A stretch of DNA of 64,000 nucleotides from Brettanomyces bruxellensis (taxonomy: Eukaryota; Ascomycota; Pichiomycetes; Pichiales; Pichiaceae). Location of the stretch: NCBI RefSeq assembly GCF_011074885.1, contig NC_054685.1:1-64000 (forward strand), written 5' to 3'. Numbering within the stretch: position 1 is the first letter of the stretch; each line of letters begins with the position of its first letter. A model generated the notes under the pieces. That model was not told the DNA's origin. It ran no database searches and saw nothing but the letters and a program-made list of their open reading frames with translations. Shown here piece after piece: positions 48,549 to 58,834 of the stretch. The position numbers and the translations under genes are program-made.

Positions 48549-50192
48549 TTAAAAGGAGCTCCATGTCCAATCGCTGGGAACACCTTTTGCAACAGAACTT
48601 TTTCTTCTCTTGCCTTCTGATTTGTTGGTATTTTCCAAAACGTCTAAATCCTTGTGATCAGACTCAAACTCCGACCCTTCACCTAAAAATTCAATCCATG
48701 CCTCATAACACTTAAAACAGACTTTACTAAACTTCGAATAGTCCACTGAGGTAGATCTGGAGGATGCAGTAGAATCATGTGAAATAACTTTAAAGAGCTG
48801 TTCACTCAAAGATCCATTTGAAGAGCAAGCGGTACTATCATCCGTGTCGGAAGATCTCTTGAGTCCAGGATCAGATGTTATTGCACAAAGTTCCTTTCTG
48901 TCCTCTACTGGGTAGGGATTCTCAAACTTCGCTAATAAATTAAGATTCGCTTTTTGTTGTAAGCAATCGGCGCAGAACAAATATCCACAGTGTCTGCAGT
49001 GATGCCTTCTTCTCACCATAGTAAATGGCTTTTCACATGCTTCACAGTAATTACTCGAATTATTTGGCTTCCAACAAGAATGGGTTGGCTCGAGTTTTGA
49101 ACTATAACCCAATCTGAACAATGAAGAGGAGCTGTGTAGTAATTCACGAGAAAGAAGCTTGTCTTCAATTGACATAATCCTGGACGATGCTTTTAATCTG
49201 AGGTTGGCTGTGCTACATTTGTTGCTCAGAAGACCAGCTTCCGAGAATGGCCCCCGTCTCATATTCTGATTTCTGTTAGGAGGGGTGTTATTATCCTCCT
49301 CTGTCGTGGATTTGGGTATTATAAGCGAATCTTTATCGATGGCCCTTAAAACAGGAGGGATATAACCTGGCAAAGTACTTGGCTCATCTATCTGACGTAA
49401 TCGTTTCTGGGAGGACGTGCTTTTAAAGCCAGAGAGATATAAAGGTCTAGCCTGCTCGGTCTGTTTTGCAACATGACTATATTTCTGGTTATCGCTTGTT
49501 TCATTATCGGATGTATCATCTAACTCAATAGTGGTAGTTTTTCCGGGAGAAACTCCTGATGAACCGGAAGATGCGATAGACTTTTTGCGAAAGGTATAAG
49601 CATGAAGCAGAAACCCGGGTGTTGCGGCCTCTTGATGAATATTTTGTTGCTGTTTCTGCTCTTTCAACACATCTTGAGAACTCTTAGCCCGTTCCGGAAG
49701 CTCAAATTCTGCAGGCTTGTAAGAACTATTGGCTGCCGGAGACATAGACCTTTTTTGGGGATGTAACAATCTCTGTTGCTCACTTGTACTCAACAGATTA
49801 GGTGTCCCGCTCTTGCTAGTACCAGAAGAATGAAAAGTATTTAGATTTGACATTCGTGGAGCACGAATTTTTTCGTCATAGTCATAATCGAACGACAGAT
49901 CGTTTATTAAGTCATCTGAAAGCTGGTCTTTATTCTTGAGAATTCCTCTGTATTTACAGTAAAATTTTCTGTGATCACAATCATGATCAACACGATCACA
50001 ACGTTGAGGAGGGAAATCATGTATTATAGAAATCTGGGAGCAACGCCCAGACCTTGTTGTGTTCACCATAGGCTTTTTGCTAAACGAGAAGTTTGATGGT
50101 TGCAAACTGGATGATGCATTTTCTGAATCGGTTGTATTCAGTTGCTGATATGACACACCACCATTTCGGCTGTCAAAAGCAGTATCAGCCAT
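48549..50192 (-). CDS. PIB2: FYVE-domain TORC1 activator Pib2
   Basis: A 547-residue protein with an ATG at 50192. The first ~370 residues are polar and probably disordered. A FYVE zinc finger begins near residue 375 (WKPNNSSNYCEACEKPF) with the PI3P-binding core RRRHHCRHCG and the last Cys pair in CFKCYEAW; a Ser-rich insert splits the domain between the second and last Cys pairs. The protein ends in PSDWTWSSF, the short C-terminal tail motif characteristic of Pib2 and needed for TORC1 activation by glutamine. Pib2 sits on vacuolar and endosomal membranes. The tail separates it from the other yeast FYVE proteins (Vps27, Fab1, Vac1, Pib1). Confidence 0.93.
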   Translation of the reverse strand: MADTAFDSRNGGVSYQQLNTTDSENASSSLQPSNFSFSKKPMVNTTRSGRCSQISIIHDFPPQRCDRVDHDCDHRKFYCKYRGILKNKDQLSDDLINDLSFDYDYDEKIRAPRMSNLNTFHSSGTSKSGTPNLLSTSEQQRLLHPQKRSMSPAANSSYKPAEFELPERAKSSQDVLKEQKQQQNIHQEAATPGFLLHAYTFRKKSIASSGSSGVSPGKTTTIELDDTSDNETSDNQKYSHVAKQTEQARPLYLSGFKSTSSQKRLRQIDEPSTLPGYIPPVLRAIDKDSLIIPKSTTEEDNNTPPNRNQNMRRGPFSEAGLLSNKCSTANLRLKASSRIMSIEDKLLSRELLHSSSSLFRLGYSSKLEPTHSCWKPNNSSNYCEACEKPFTMVRRRHHCRHCGYLFCADCLQQKANLNLLAKFENPYPVEDRKELCAITSDPGLKRSSDTDDSTACSSNGSLSEQLFKVISHDSTASSRSTSVDYSKFSKVCFKCYEAWIEFLGEGSEFESDHKDLDVLENTNKSEGKRRKSSVAKGVPSDWTWSSF

Positions 50193-53100
50193 TTGAATGA
50201 ATGCTTTGTGAGGAGTTTTGGATGCTTGTATATATTAATATTTCGATGTTATCGCCTCGTTTACGGAAGGTGAAATCAAATACGAAGCAAACTGTAAGAA
50301 TTATGCGTAAAAAAAAAAGATAGAAGTGATAGGATCAAATATATAAATTCAGAGGAGAATGTTTACCAGCAGTAGCTATCAATCAGCTATCATATCTGCG
50401 GCTGCACTTGACAGGAGTGTGAAGAAAGCTCTTACGTACAAAATTGAAAGATAGGGCAAATCGAATGAAAATAACAATGCAGAATAAGAATAACAACAAG
50501 GAAGAAAGCTGACAAAGCGCCTTACCATTCTAGGAAGGGAAGAATTATCAGAAATTAATTGTTCTGCAGAGGTTGTAGCTGGCTTCGGGATGAATAAATA
50601 AAAAAAGAAGAATAGCTAAACTTACCAGAACAAACACCTAGGATGCATTGAAACGAACTACAGTCGACTGGCGAGGTTGTTCGCGAACAATAGTAAAATA
50701 ATATTTTTTTGTGCGTTGGGTAGTGAATTTACCGATGGTTTTTTACTGATAAGAAAAAAAAAGCGGCTTAACTAAACAAATTCTACAAAATTGGCGTTTC
50801 CAGCCAGTGAACAAACATAATAATATATCATCGTCTTTGTCCACTCTATCTTTGCTTTCATCATTAATGCGTACTTACCATATCTCTCGTACTTGCTAAT
50901 TTACAACTTGTAAAGATAAGAACAACTGCCTTCTGCGATCTATCATTTTGGTGCGTACAAATACTTCTCAAAGCTGAATGCAGGTACAGTACTGAGACTT
51001 TTCCAGGGACATACGTGCAACAAATGATTATTCATGATTCAACTGAATTAAAAGAAACCTCGTTATAGAACTGTGAAGTTATAATTTCAAGCTAATTTGA
51101 ATTTATATGCGCTGAATTTCACTTCTCACTTTATTTATTTGTTCGGTGATGCAACTGCAAGTACTTGTGCTATTGATAATATTTTTCTGTAGGTTCGCTG
51201 TATCAATGAAGACTCTTTTCTGATTGGCTACCACTCCATACTTATCTTAAACTTTTTCCCGGTCAAAAAAAAAAAAAAATTAACGTGAGTAAAAAATAGG
51301 CTTTGTCGTTCGTAACAGAAATGGTGCACGGGTGCTATATGCTTTTTTTTAAAACTGCTAAATAGCGAACGAAGCGCGGACGAAGCCTCGCCATTAGATC
51401 AGGTACTAATTTTCTTGATCTCTGTCCCTGGTTGAAGTTCATAAGGCACGACTTTGAAACAAATGTGCTCACAATTTGACTTCAGGTCATTTAAAATACA
51501 TTAAATTTTGTGCTATTTTAATGCTATTTAAAAATTTGCACATTATGGGAACATAACATTGACAAATTCCGAAAAGCAATCCTGTAATTACACGATTGGT
51601 GATAAGAACTGTGTAATCCCGGAAATAAATAGAAGAAACTAAAACAGTAATTTTAAATAGACCTGACTTCTTTTCCTAAAATAAGACAAGAATTTGCATT
51701 GTCAGAGCTGTAAAAAGAGAAAAAGTATTGGAAATAGAAGAACACAAAGTAAAGAAGAAGTAATAAATAGGGAAGTTGGTAAGACTGTCGGTCTGTAAGA
51801 TGATTCTTTAAAAAACTATTTAGCCCCGGTAAGATATTTTGTTGTAAAGAGGTATTCGTTATTGTTTTTGAAAACACCAACAGAGGAAGCTCTCAACCAC
51901 CAAATCAACCTCGTTGGGGAAGATTCTGTATTACTGGGGTAAATATTAATATAAACTACCATCCCTTTTATCGTATAAGATAACTTTACAATTTAATAAT
52001 GATTAACTATGCTCGATATTAATAACAACTTTAATTACTACCACCTTCTAAATCTCACTTGAAGGTCCATAAATATGAAAATGATAATACCACAGATCGA
52101 TTTATCAGATATGTGGGAAATATGACTTTTTAACAACAACAAAGTGTGCATATATATATGTAGAACATCAGGTATTTTATCTGGGCTGATTTCATCCTGA
52201 ATTACAAAAGCGGAATTAATCAATAGGCGTCAAAATATAATTGAAAAATGGAGTCGCTAAGTAATCAGAGAATAAAACACGGAATTGGATTCTGATTTAG
52301 GAAGGCAATTCCATAAATATTTTTATTGAATTAGGAAATTAAAAACTTTTTTATTCTTGTTGTGTGCGTTTCAGGATGCTGATTCCGCTTCAACGCTTTA
52401 GACCGCTTAAACTCGCATAATCGTCGTTAGGGTTCATCGCATGGCTTTAAAGTCATCTATAAAACCTGAAAGATCATGTCTGCTCCTTAAATTTGATAGA
52501 CTTCGCCTGTGATGGAGGGCTATCATACTTTCTGGTGCCGACCAATTACATTGCTTCAAAAAAATTTTTGCCTCAATTATGCCGGGAAGAAGTCATGCGA
52601 GGAAATTCAACAAATTTCAGCACCGGTCCAAAATGTGAATGTGAAAGTTTCTAGTTAACGTTGGAAGGAAGTACACCAAGCCAACATGGGTTGGATACCT
52701 ATATTTTAAAAAAAGAAATGTGTGCATTCATGTGAAGGAAAGGCTGCCAATCGTAATCACACATCAAAATGCCCGTCAAAATGCCGAAACGGTGCCCTTT
52801 TGCATCATTTTAAGCCCTTAAGAAGACTTTTCGTCATAGGAAATATAACTTTGCAAAATATGAAGAAAACTTTTATCAAGTCTATTGTTCTCCGCCTCGC
52901 AAAAAATAGCTTTTCAAAATTTATTCACAGAAACTTATAGTATATGCTTAAAAGATGACTTTCTGTCAATTAGGTAAGCCTTTGGAAGCAGAGTAATCTC
53001 CAAGTAAAATTACACAAGTATGTAGTTAAACTTTAGTAGGATCTATATCTTGATTGGCGTAACTTGCTTGGAATTTTAGGTAGGTCGTCTGACAAATTTT

Positions 53101-53395
53101 TGCATGCATGTGTCTGTGTTCTTTATCTAAAGAACCGGGTCCATCATTTCTATTGTTCGAATAATTTTGTTTTATTTTCGTTTCTCAAGTTCGAGACTAT
53201 CGCATTATCAAATTCGATCCAACTCAGATACATAAGAATATATCTATATATATATATATAGGTGTATTTCTGCCTATAGAAAATGGACTACGTATTTGTT
53301 TGATCAGTCTTATTTTCGAATTTTTAACTCTTTCTATCGGTTATCTACCCTGACTATCTATTGCTCAACCGTATTCCATAGACTTTCAAATTCAA
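50193..53395. other. 3.2-kb region with no supported gene
   Basis: This is the longest gene-free stretch in the window, between the divergent genes PIB2 and the UGA4-like permease. Short frames (51653-51880, 52038-52223, 52722-52940, 53064-53261) start only at TTG/GTG-type codons or lack protein character. A (TA)8 run lies at 53245-53260. I found no tRNA-like cloverleaf motif, transposon end or long repeat by eye. It may contain large promoters, an unrecognised non-coding RNA, a replication origin or decayed sequence. Confidence 0.5.
53245..53260 (+). repeat. (TA)8 dinucleotide repeat
   Basis: Sixteen bases of alternating TA, about 135 bases upstream of the permease start. It may also serve as a TATA element. 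Confidence 0.8.
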
Positions 53396-55039
53396 ATGAG
53401 CGGCTCTAAAAAGGATCTCACAGAGATGAACACACGTTCTCTCTCGATGGACAGTGATGCAGCTGAATTAGCCAAGATGGGATATAAACAAGAATTTTCA
53501 AGGCATTACGGATTTCTTTCCACATTTTCATTTGCACTTTCTATTTCCGGTTTAATGGGAACCATTTCCATCACATATATGTATCCACTCATCTCTGGTG
53601 GTCCGGCAGCCGGAGTTTGGTGTTGGTTTATTGGATCAATTGGTTGTCTTTGTATTGCATGGTCTGTCGCTGAAATTACTTCATGCTTTCCTACATCTGG
53701 GGGTATGTACTACGTTATTACGCATGTTGTTCCAAAAAAATGGGTCCCCGCACTATGTTGGACTGATGGCTGGCTTTATTTCACCGGTGCATTAACCGGT
53801 ACCTGTTCGACAGATTTTGGAGCTGCAACACTACTTTTGCAAACCATTTCCATGCATTCGGATTATTCATATATTCCATCAAAGGGTCAAACTACTGCTG
53901 TTGCCATATTGATTATGCTATCACATGCTTTGCTTAACTCGCTTCCAGGTGATATTCTTTCTAGAGTGACGAAATACTACTGCATCATCAACATTGGAAC
54001 CACAATTGCTTTGATTGTGACTCTATTGGTCAAGTGCCCAAAAATTAATACCGCCGAATTTACATTCACAAAGGTCGTTAATTCAACAGGATGGGATTCA
54101 AATGGTTGGGCTTTTCTCTTTGGTTTTTTAGAGGTTTCTTGGGTCATGACTTGCTATGATGCGACGTCGAGAATATCGGAAGAAGTGAAAGATGCTGCTC
54201 TTTATACACCCTTAGCTATTGCATCCGCACTTACAACTACTGCTGTCCTTGGTTGGGTTCTAAACGTTGTGATCACTTTGACCATGGGAACAGATGTGAC
54301 TGGAATTATTAATGGTGTTTCTGGCCAGCCAATCGTGGAGATATATCTTCACGCTATGGGAAAAACAGGCGCAACTGCATTTTTGGCACTTGCCTTTCTT
54401 ATTATTTGGTTCACCGGTGCTACAGCTACATGCTATACCTCGAGATCGTTGTGGTCGTTTGCCAGAGACAGAGGACTTCCATTTTCAGATTTCTGGCACC
54501 ACATCACACCAAGAACAGGTGTTCCAACACGTTGTGTTTGGTTGGTTTGTGTAATCAACTGCCTTTTGACACTCATAAACTTGGGATCTACCATTGCCAT
54601 GAACGCAATCTTTTCCGCATGTGCAATTTGTACTGATTGGTCCTATATTCTAGTTATCTTCTGCTTTGCCGTTAATGCCCGTAAGATGGGTGTTGCTAAG
54701 GGACCATTCAATTTGAAGAAGCTTTCGCACCCAATAATGTTTGCATCATGTGTTTGGACTGTGTTTGTGTCTATCGTCTTTGTTTTCCCTAACTATATGC
54801 CGGTCACCAAGGAAAACATGAACTACACTGTGGTCATTCTAGCTGCAGTTTTCTTCTTTTCTGGTGGATGGTACTTGCTGAGTGCCAGAAAATGGTACAG
54901 TGGTCCAGTGGCTAACGTTGTCGATAGCTCTGACTCTACAGTTGAGCAAGCAATAACGCAAAGTGAAACCAACACTTTAGAAATGTCTTCCGAGTCTGAC
55001 ACCAGGAAGACAAAGGCAAATTCTGATGATAGTGCCTAA
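53396..55039 (+). CDS. GABA/polyamine-type permease (Uga4-like, APC superfamily)
   Basis: A 547-residue protein with an ATG start and about 12 hydrophobic segments. The N-terminal MGYKQEFSRHYGFLSTFSFALSISG and the GGMYYVITHVVPKKW block are typical of the fungal amino-acid/choline transporter family, which includes Uga4 (GABA), Hnm1 (choline), Bio5 and the Tpo5 polyamine carriers. SWVMTCYDATSRISEEVKDA in the middle and YTSRSLWSFARDRGLPFS near residue 350 also fit. The substrate cannot be read from sequence; GABA or another nitrogenous solute is the best guess. It is preceded by the 3.2-kb gene-free region. Confidence 0.88.
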   Translation: MSGSKKDLTEMNTRSLSMDSDAAELAKMGYKQEFSRHYGFLSTFSFALSISGLMGTISITYMYPLISGGPAAGVWCWFIGSIGCLCIAWSVAEITSCFPTSGGMYYVITHVVPKKWVPALCWTDGWLYFTGALTGTCSTDFGAATLLLQTISMHSDYSYIPSKGQTTAVAILIMLSHALLNSLPGDILSRVTKYYCIINIGTTIALIVTLLVKCPKINTAEFTFTKVVNSTGWDSNGWAFLFGFLEVSWVMTCYDATSRISEEVKDAALYTPLAIASALTTTAVLGWVLNVVITLTMGTDVTGIINGVSGQPIVEIYLHAMGKTGATAFLALAFLIIWFTGATATCYTSRSLWSFARDRGLPFSDFWHHITPRTGVPTRCVWLVCVINCLLTLINLGSTIAMNAIFSACAICTDWSYILVIFCFAVNARKMGVAKGPFNLKKLSHPIMFASCVWTVFVSIVFVFPNYMPVTKENMNYTVVILAAVFFFSGGWYLLSARKWYSGPVANVVDSSDSTVEQAITQSETNTLEMSSESDTRKTKANSDDSA

Positions 55040-55471
55040 AGCAGAAGTAGATAAATTTAGATTTTTACGGATTTTTTGGGGTTTAGATAATTTAGAGGAA
55101 ACTGGATAAGGCGGGCTTTGTCTAGACTCACTCTGAAGGGATTGTCTTCCGTTTTATTATGCTGTTTAGTTAATGCTTTTATTTAGCGTCTGTCTGTATA
55201 AACATAAAATTCATTATTAAAGGAGGTCTGTTGCTGCAACGTAGTATAGTACAATTATGAACCGTTTTTTGAGTACACCCGTACTTTACTTCAGTTTTAA
55301 TTATAATAAAGCTAAATTTTAGAGCGTCCCAAAGACGAGATTATTTTTCAGATGATGGAACGCGTATCCACTGATCGGATTGATAATTTTTATGTGACAT
55401 TGAGATAAATCAAATCAAACGTTTGATTTTCACATCTTTCCTCTGTACGAGCAATTTTCATATAGAGTTAC
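55040..55471. promoter_or_regulatory. Spacer permease-SRP102
   Basis: A 432-bp region between plus-strand genes holding the permease 3' end and the SRP102 promoter. No ORF or repeat of note. Confidence 0.5.
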
Positions 55472-56317
55472 ATGCGTTTCCAATCAAAAATGTTGGATGA
55501 CCTCATAATAGAGGTCCAATCAGTTCTTGAGGATGACCACATGAAATTTGTCTTGACTGCAATTGTGGCATTGCTTGTGATTATTATTACATCGTTCATA
55601 GTGCAAAAAACTTTGTTCAAGAATAAGAATCGAACGTTCATTCTTACTGGACCGAAGAAAAGCGGAAAGACGTCTCTTTTCTATTATTTAACAACTGGGA
55701 AAATACCAGAACTAACAGTTACATCTATAGAGCCAAGTGTTGGTAAACTTAAACTTCATAGCGATGAATATAGTGAGGCATTTGCAGATGTGGTGATTCG
55801 TGATTACCCAGCTAGTTCGAAACTCAAAAATCTTTACTTGTATCCGTTTTTGAAAGAGAATATTAGAGGATGCAAGGGTTTAATATACGTCATTGATTCA
55901 TCCTGCTTTGATTCGAGCTATTGCAATATGGTGGCAAATGACTTGCTCGATCTCTTGAAGATTACAGAATCAATTCCAAATGGCGTTGATATTGCCATAT
56001 TTTGCAATAAATGTGACTATTTCACAAGCAGAAAGCCTAAAAAGATCAAAGAAATGCTTGAAAATGAAATCACAAAACTTTACAAATTAAAGTTGAGAAA
56101 TCTAAACAAAGTTTCGTTACACGATACAACAGAAAATGCTGAGGCCGACGAGTCAGAGGAGGAAGATAACTTCGAGGACACACTTAATACTGCATTCCAG
56201 CGGGGCGAATTCAAATTCGAGATGCTTGAAGGAAATGTTGATTTTTTGGAGGGTAATGCATTTAAGCAAAAAACAGAGCCGTTAACGGTCTGGTTCTGCG
56301 AGAAAGCCGCTAATTAG
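55472..56317 (+). CDS. SRP102: Signal recognition particle receptor beta subunit
   Basis: A 281-residue protein with an ATG start; S. cerevisiae Srp102 has 244. One membrane anchor lies near residues 26-48 (FVLTAIVALLVIIITSFIV). The GTPase domain follows, with P-loop GPKKSGKTS at residues 60-68, the TSIEPSVG switch-I segment and the base-specificity motif NKCD. The C-terminus ends in a segment typical of SR-beta (GNVDFLEGNAFKQ). Residues 222-243 carry a strongly acidic insert (EADESEEEDNFED). The protein anchors the SRP receptor alpha subunit (Srp101) at the ER membrane for co-translational targeting. The second G-motif is degenerate (RDYPAS where DxxG is usual), as in other fungal SR-beta proteins. 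Confidence 0.93.
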   Translation: MRFQSKMLDDLIIEVQSVLEDDHMKFVLTAIVALLVIIITSFIVQKTLFKNKNRTFILTGPKKSGKTSLFYYLTTGKIPELTVTSIEPSVGKLKLHSDEYSEAFADVVIRDYPASSKLKNLYLYPFLKENIRGCKGLIYVIDSSCFDSSYCNMVANDLLDLLKITESIPNGVDIAIFCNKCDYFTSRKPKKIKEMLENEITKLYKLKLRNLNKVSLHDTTENAEADESEEEDNFEDTLNTAFQRGEFKFEMLEGNVDFLEGNAFKQKTEPLTVWFCEKAAN

Positions 56318-56514
56318 AATCGTTGAGATATAATTTTGTTGCTTAAAGATATACCTATATGTTCCTGTAATGTTTCAGCTGCTTAATTTCAAGGAAATAT
56401 CTATTATGTTGCACATAGTCCAATCCTTTTAGTTCTTCTTACTTATTAAATCTGGTGAATGCATATCTGCGTCCCATCCATAAAAAATACCGTTGAGAAA
56501 AATAAAAAAAAAAT

Positions 56515-58317
56515 ATGGACAACTATATTGTAGATATTTTTGTTGAGTATGAGAACAGCCAGTGCCTCAGAGCACACATACATCTACATTTGAAAAAGGT
56601 ACAACGCTTTCATCTCATCTTTTTCATCAATTACTTTATTGTGCGAATCAGTACTTGCTTTATATCAAACCAACGGCTGGGATGCTTGACAATGGTCTTT
56701 AGTTTGACATCAGCATTTGCTGCTGTTACGTTTATTGGTTTACACTATGCGAATTACATGTTCTCAAAGTATGTTGCTCAGGGTATTTTAGTGCCGATAT
56801 TGAGTAAGCAATCGACAAGTGACCATTTTGTCACTTCTTTAAACGAAAGATTATACAAACTTGGAATTAGTTACAAAGTCCGAATTTCAGATGGCAGAAA
56901 AGCTTCTCAAGCAACGGTGTCCGCATCATACCCATCTGTAAAAGATAAGTGGGCTCCAGCAAAAGGTTATGGCCAAATTTTTACATTCACTAATAATCTA
57001 CTCTTCAATGCCACGGTTTCATTATCTTTGCAGATAGCGTGTCTATTTTTATTTGACATAGCCGGAGTATTTGACTCCCCGGTGAAAACATTTGATACCA
57101 ATATTACCTTGTTGTTTCTCACGATCATTCTTTCTTATGTATTACCAGGATGGGTAATCCAGTGCGTGATATATCAAAGGATTAGTAGACCAAACAATAG
57201 GAAAATATATGATCTCAAAAGGGTTCTTCTTACATTCTGTGCTATTGAAATAATCTGGTTATTGCTGTTGAGAGCCTGCTCTAGCATCCTTCTGAAATCG
57301 GGTCTTCAGCTATCAAAGATGAGCATGTTACAAATGGCATTGTATCGGATATCTATTTTTGGGGTTGTTTGTATGGCAATTTTGAATGGAACAGGGTGCA
57401 TCAGCTCAATCTTTTCCTTCATTACATTTACAAAGAGTAAAGTTTCGAAGACTGACGTTCTCTCCATAGTGAAATCTTTAAAGCTCGTTGACTCATTGAT
57501 TTCAAGTCGAAGAGAACGGTTTTCATTGCCAGACAACAATTATAATGACGAATCACTTCTAGATAACGAATTAGTTGTTCTTGAAAGTAATAGGGATGAC
57601 CTTATCAGACGTCTCGCGTTATCTTCAGAAAATTATCTTCGTAAGGAAGGTGAACACAACTTAACTCGAAAGCTTGAGGCTTTATTTGAGCTAGGACTTC
57701 TGGTTTATTGTTCGTATAGGGTCATCAATAACTTTCTGTTTCAACTACCAATGATTATTCTGGCGAAAATCGGAATATTAAATGAAAAGACTTCGGAGCA
57801 GGATCCAGTCTCTGCCACTTTAGCAAGGATAACAGTCAAATATTTCAACACTGGTTATAGTTCGGAACAGCTTGCTGTACTTATAGATATTGGATTTGCG
57901 GTATGTTTATTTATTTGTTCGTTCAGAAGTGTGGAACTCACATTATCAAATATCGGAAAGGCATTGCTATTTAAAACAGGCTTTGAAGACAAAGCAACGA
58001 TGAATGCTTCTATCTCCCAATTTAGTTATGTTTTTAATTTGGTCGTTGCAGAAGTAACGGGAGTCTATGTGCTTTCCACAATTTTACTTTTGGATAACGG
58101 CAGTCTTCAGAGTCAACCGAAAGAAGAATCCCTAAATTCCGAATATATTGATGCACAGTCAATTAATGTATTATACAGCAGTTGGTTTGGGTTGAGCGCT
58201 ATCTGCTCCATAATCGGCCTTTACTTATTGCAAAAATTTCAGAATTTTTCAAACAATGACTTTGAGGATGATGAGTACGACGAAGAAAAGCTAGTGGAAG
58301 GTATACGGTCGGTATAA
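56515..58317 (+). CDS. Golgi pH regulator (GPHR/GPR89) homologue
   Basis: A 600-codon frame from the ATG at 56515, but a second ATG at 56692 (Met60) gives a 541-residue protein starting just before the first predicted membrane helix, as in the family; the start is uncertain. About eight or nine hydrophobic segments are visible. A central soluble loop (residues ~320-380) is rich in charged, coiled-coil-like sequence. The stretch FGVVCMAILNGTGCISSIFSF corresponds to the GPHR block that precedes this loop, and the C-terminal YSSWFGLSAICSIIGLYLL fits the last helix. GPHR proteins are Golgi/ER membrane channels that acidify the Golgi. To my knowledge S. cerevisiae lacks a clear orthologue. Confidence 0.8.
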   Translation: MDNYIVDIFVEYENSQCLRAHIHLHLKKVQRFHLIFFINYFIVRISTCFISNQRLGCLTMVFSLTSAFAAVTFIGLHYANYMFSKYVAQGILVPILSKQSTSDHFVTSLNERLYKLGISYKVRISDGRKASQATVSASYPSVKDKWAPAKGYGQIFTFTNNLLFNATVSLSLQIACLFLFDIAGVFDSPVKTFDTNITLLFLTIILSYVLPGWVIQCVIYQRISRPNNRKIYDLKRVLLTFCAIEIIWLLLLRACSSILLKSGLQLSKMSMLQMALYRISIFGVVCMAILNGTGCISSIFSFITFTKSKVSKTDVLSIVKSLKLVDSLISSRRERFSLPDNNYNDESLLDNELVVLESNRDDLIRRLALSSENYLRKEGEHNLTRKLEALFELGLLVYCSYRVINNFLFQLPMIILAKIGILNEKTSEQDPVSATLARITVKYFNTGYSSEQLAVLIDIGFAVCLFICSFRSVELTLSNIGKALLFKTGFEDKATMNASISQFSYVFNLVVAEVTGVYVLSTILLLDNGSLQSQPKEESLNSEYIDAQSINVLYSSWFGLSAICSIIGLYLLQKFQNFSNNDFEDDEYDEEKLVEGIRSV

Positions 58318-58834
58318 ACATGCTTAGTTATTCACGCTATCTTTTATAGAAAAAAAAATTAATACATTCTAAACCTTACTCTTTTGCGAAAAAACATATG
58401 ACGAATTAGTAGTAAATTAAGGAAGTATAAACGTAGGGGAATAACTTCAAAAAGCTATAAAAAAGTGGCTGCTCGATGATATGAATGCTTTTGCTGGTAT
58501 GTACAACAGCCGTGGAATAATCCAAAAGAAAAGATAAAAATGTAATAGAAGTCTTTTTTTTTCAATAACCTTGAAGATAAGCATCGTGAGATAAAACACA
58601 CACACACACAAATGGAAATCACGCTAGGAATATTGAATCAAAGTTTCATATCGCATATAATCTCTCAATCTGTTAAGCACATCATTGCACAAACTAACAA
58701 AAGGGATCAAACATTAAGCTCCCACACAAAATAGACGAGGTTTGCTTAGAAAAGAATAATAATATCTTCGGGGAAAAATAATTATAGTAACAGAAGTGAA
58801 GAAAACAAAAAAAGAAGGCACGTAAGGCAAATAT
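58318..58834. other. Convergent intergenic region GPHR-FET3
   Basis: A 517-bp spacer between two 3' ends, with a (CA)7-type repeat (58596-58610) and A-rich sequence. No gene was seen. Confidence 0.5.
58596..58610 (+). repeat. (AC)7 dinucleotide repeat
   Basis: A run of alternating A and C of 15 bases in the convergent spacer. It is a potential microsatellite marker. Confidence 0.8.

Noticed and set aside
52722..52940. 72-codon frame with an NHT...RNG pattern vaguely like ribosomal protein eL29
   Set aside because: It begins at GTG, the spacing does not match eL29, and the rest of the frame shows no similarity. I judged the resemblance accidental.
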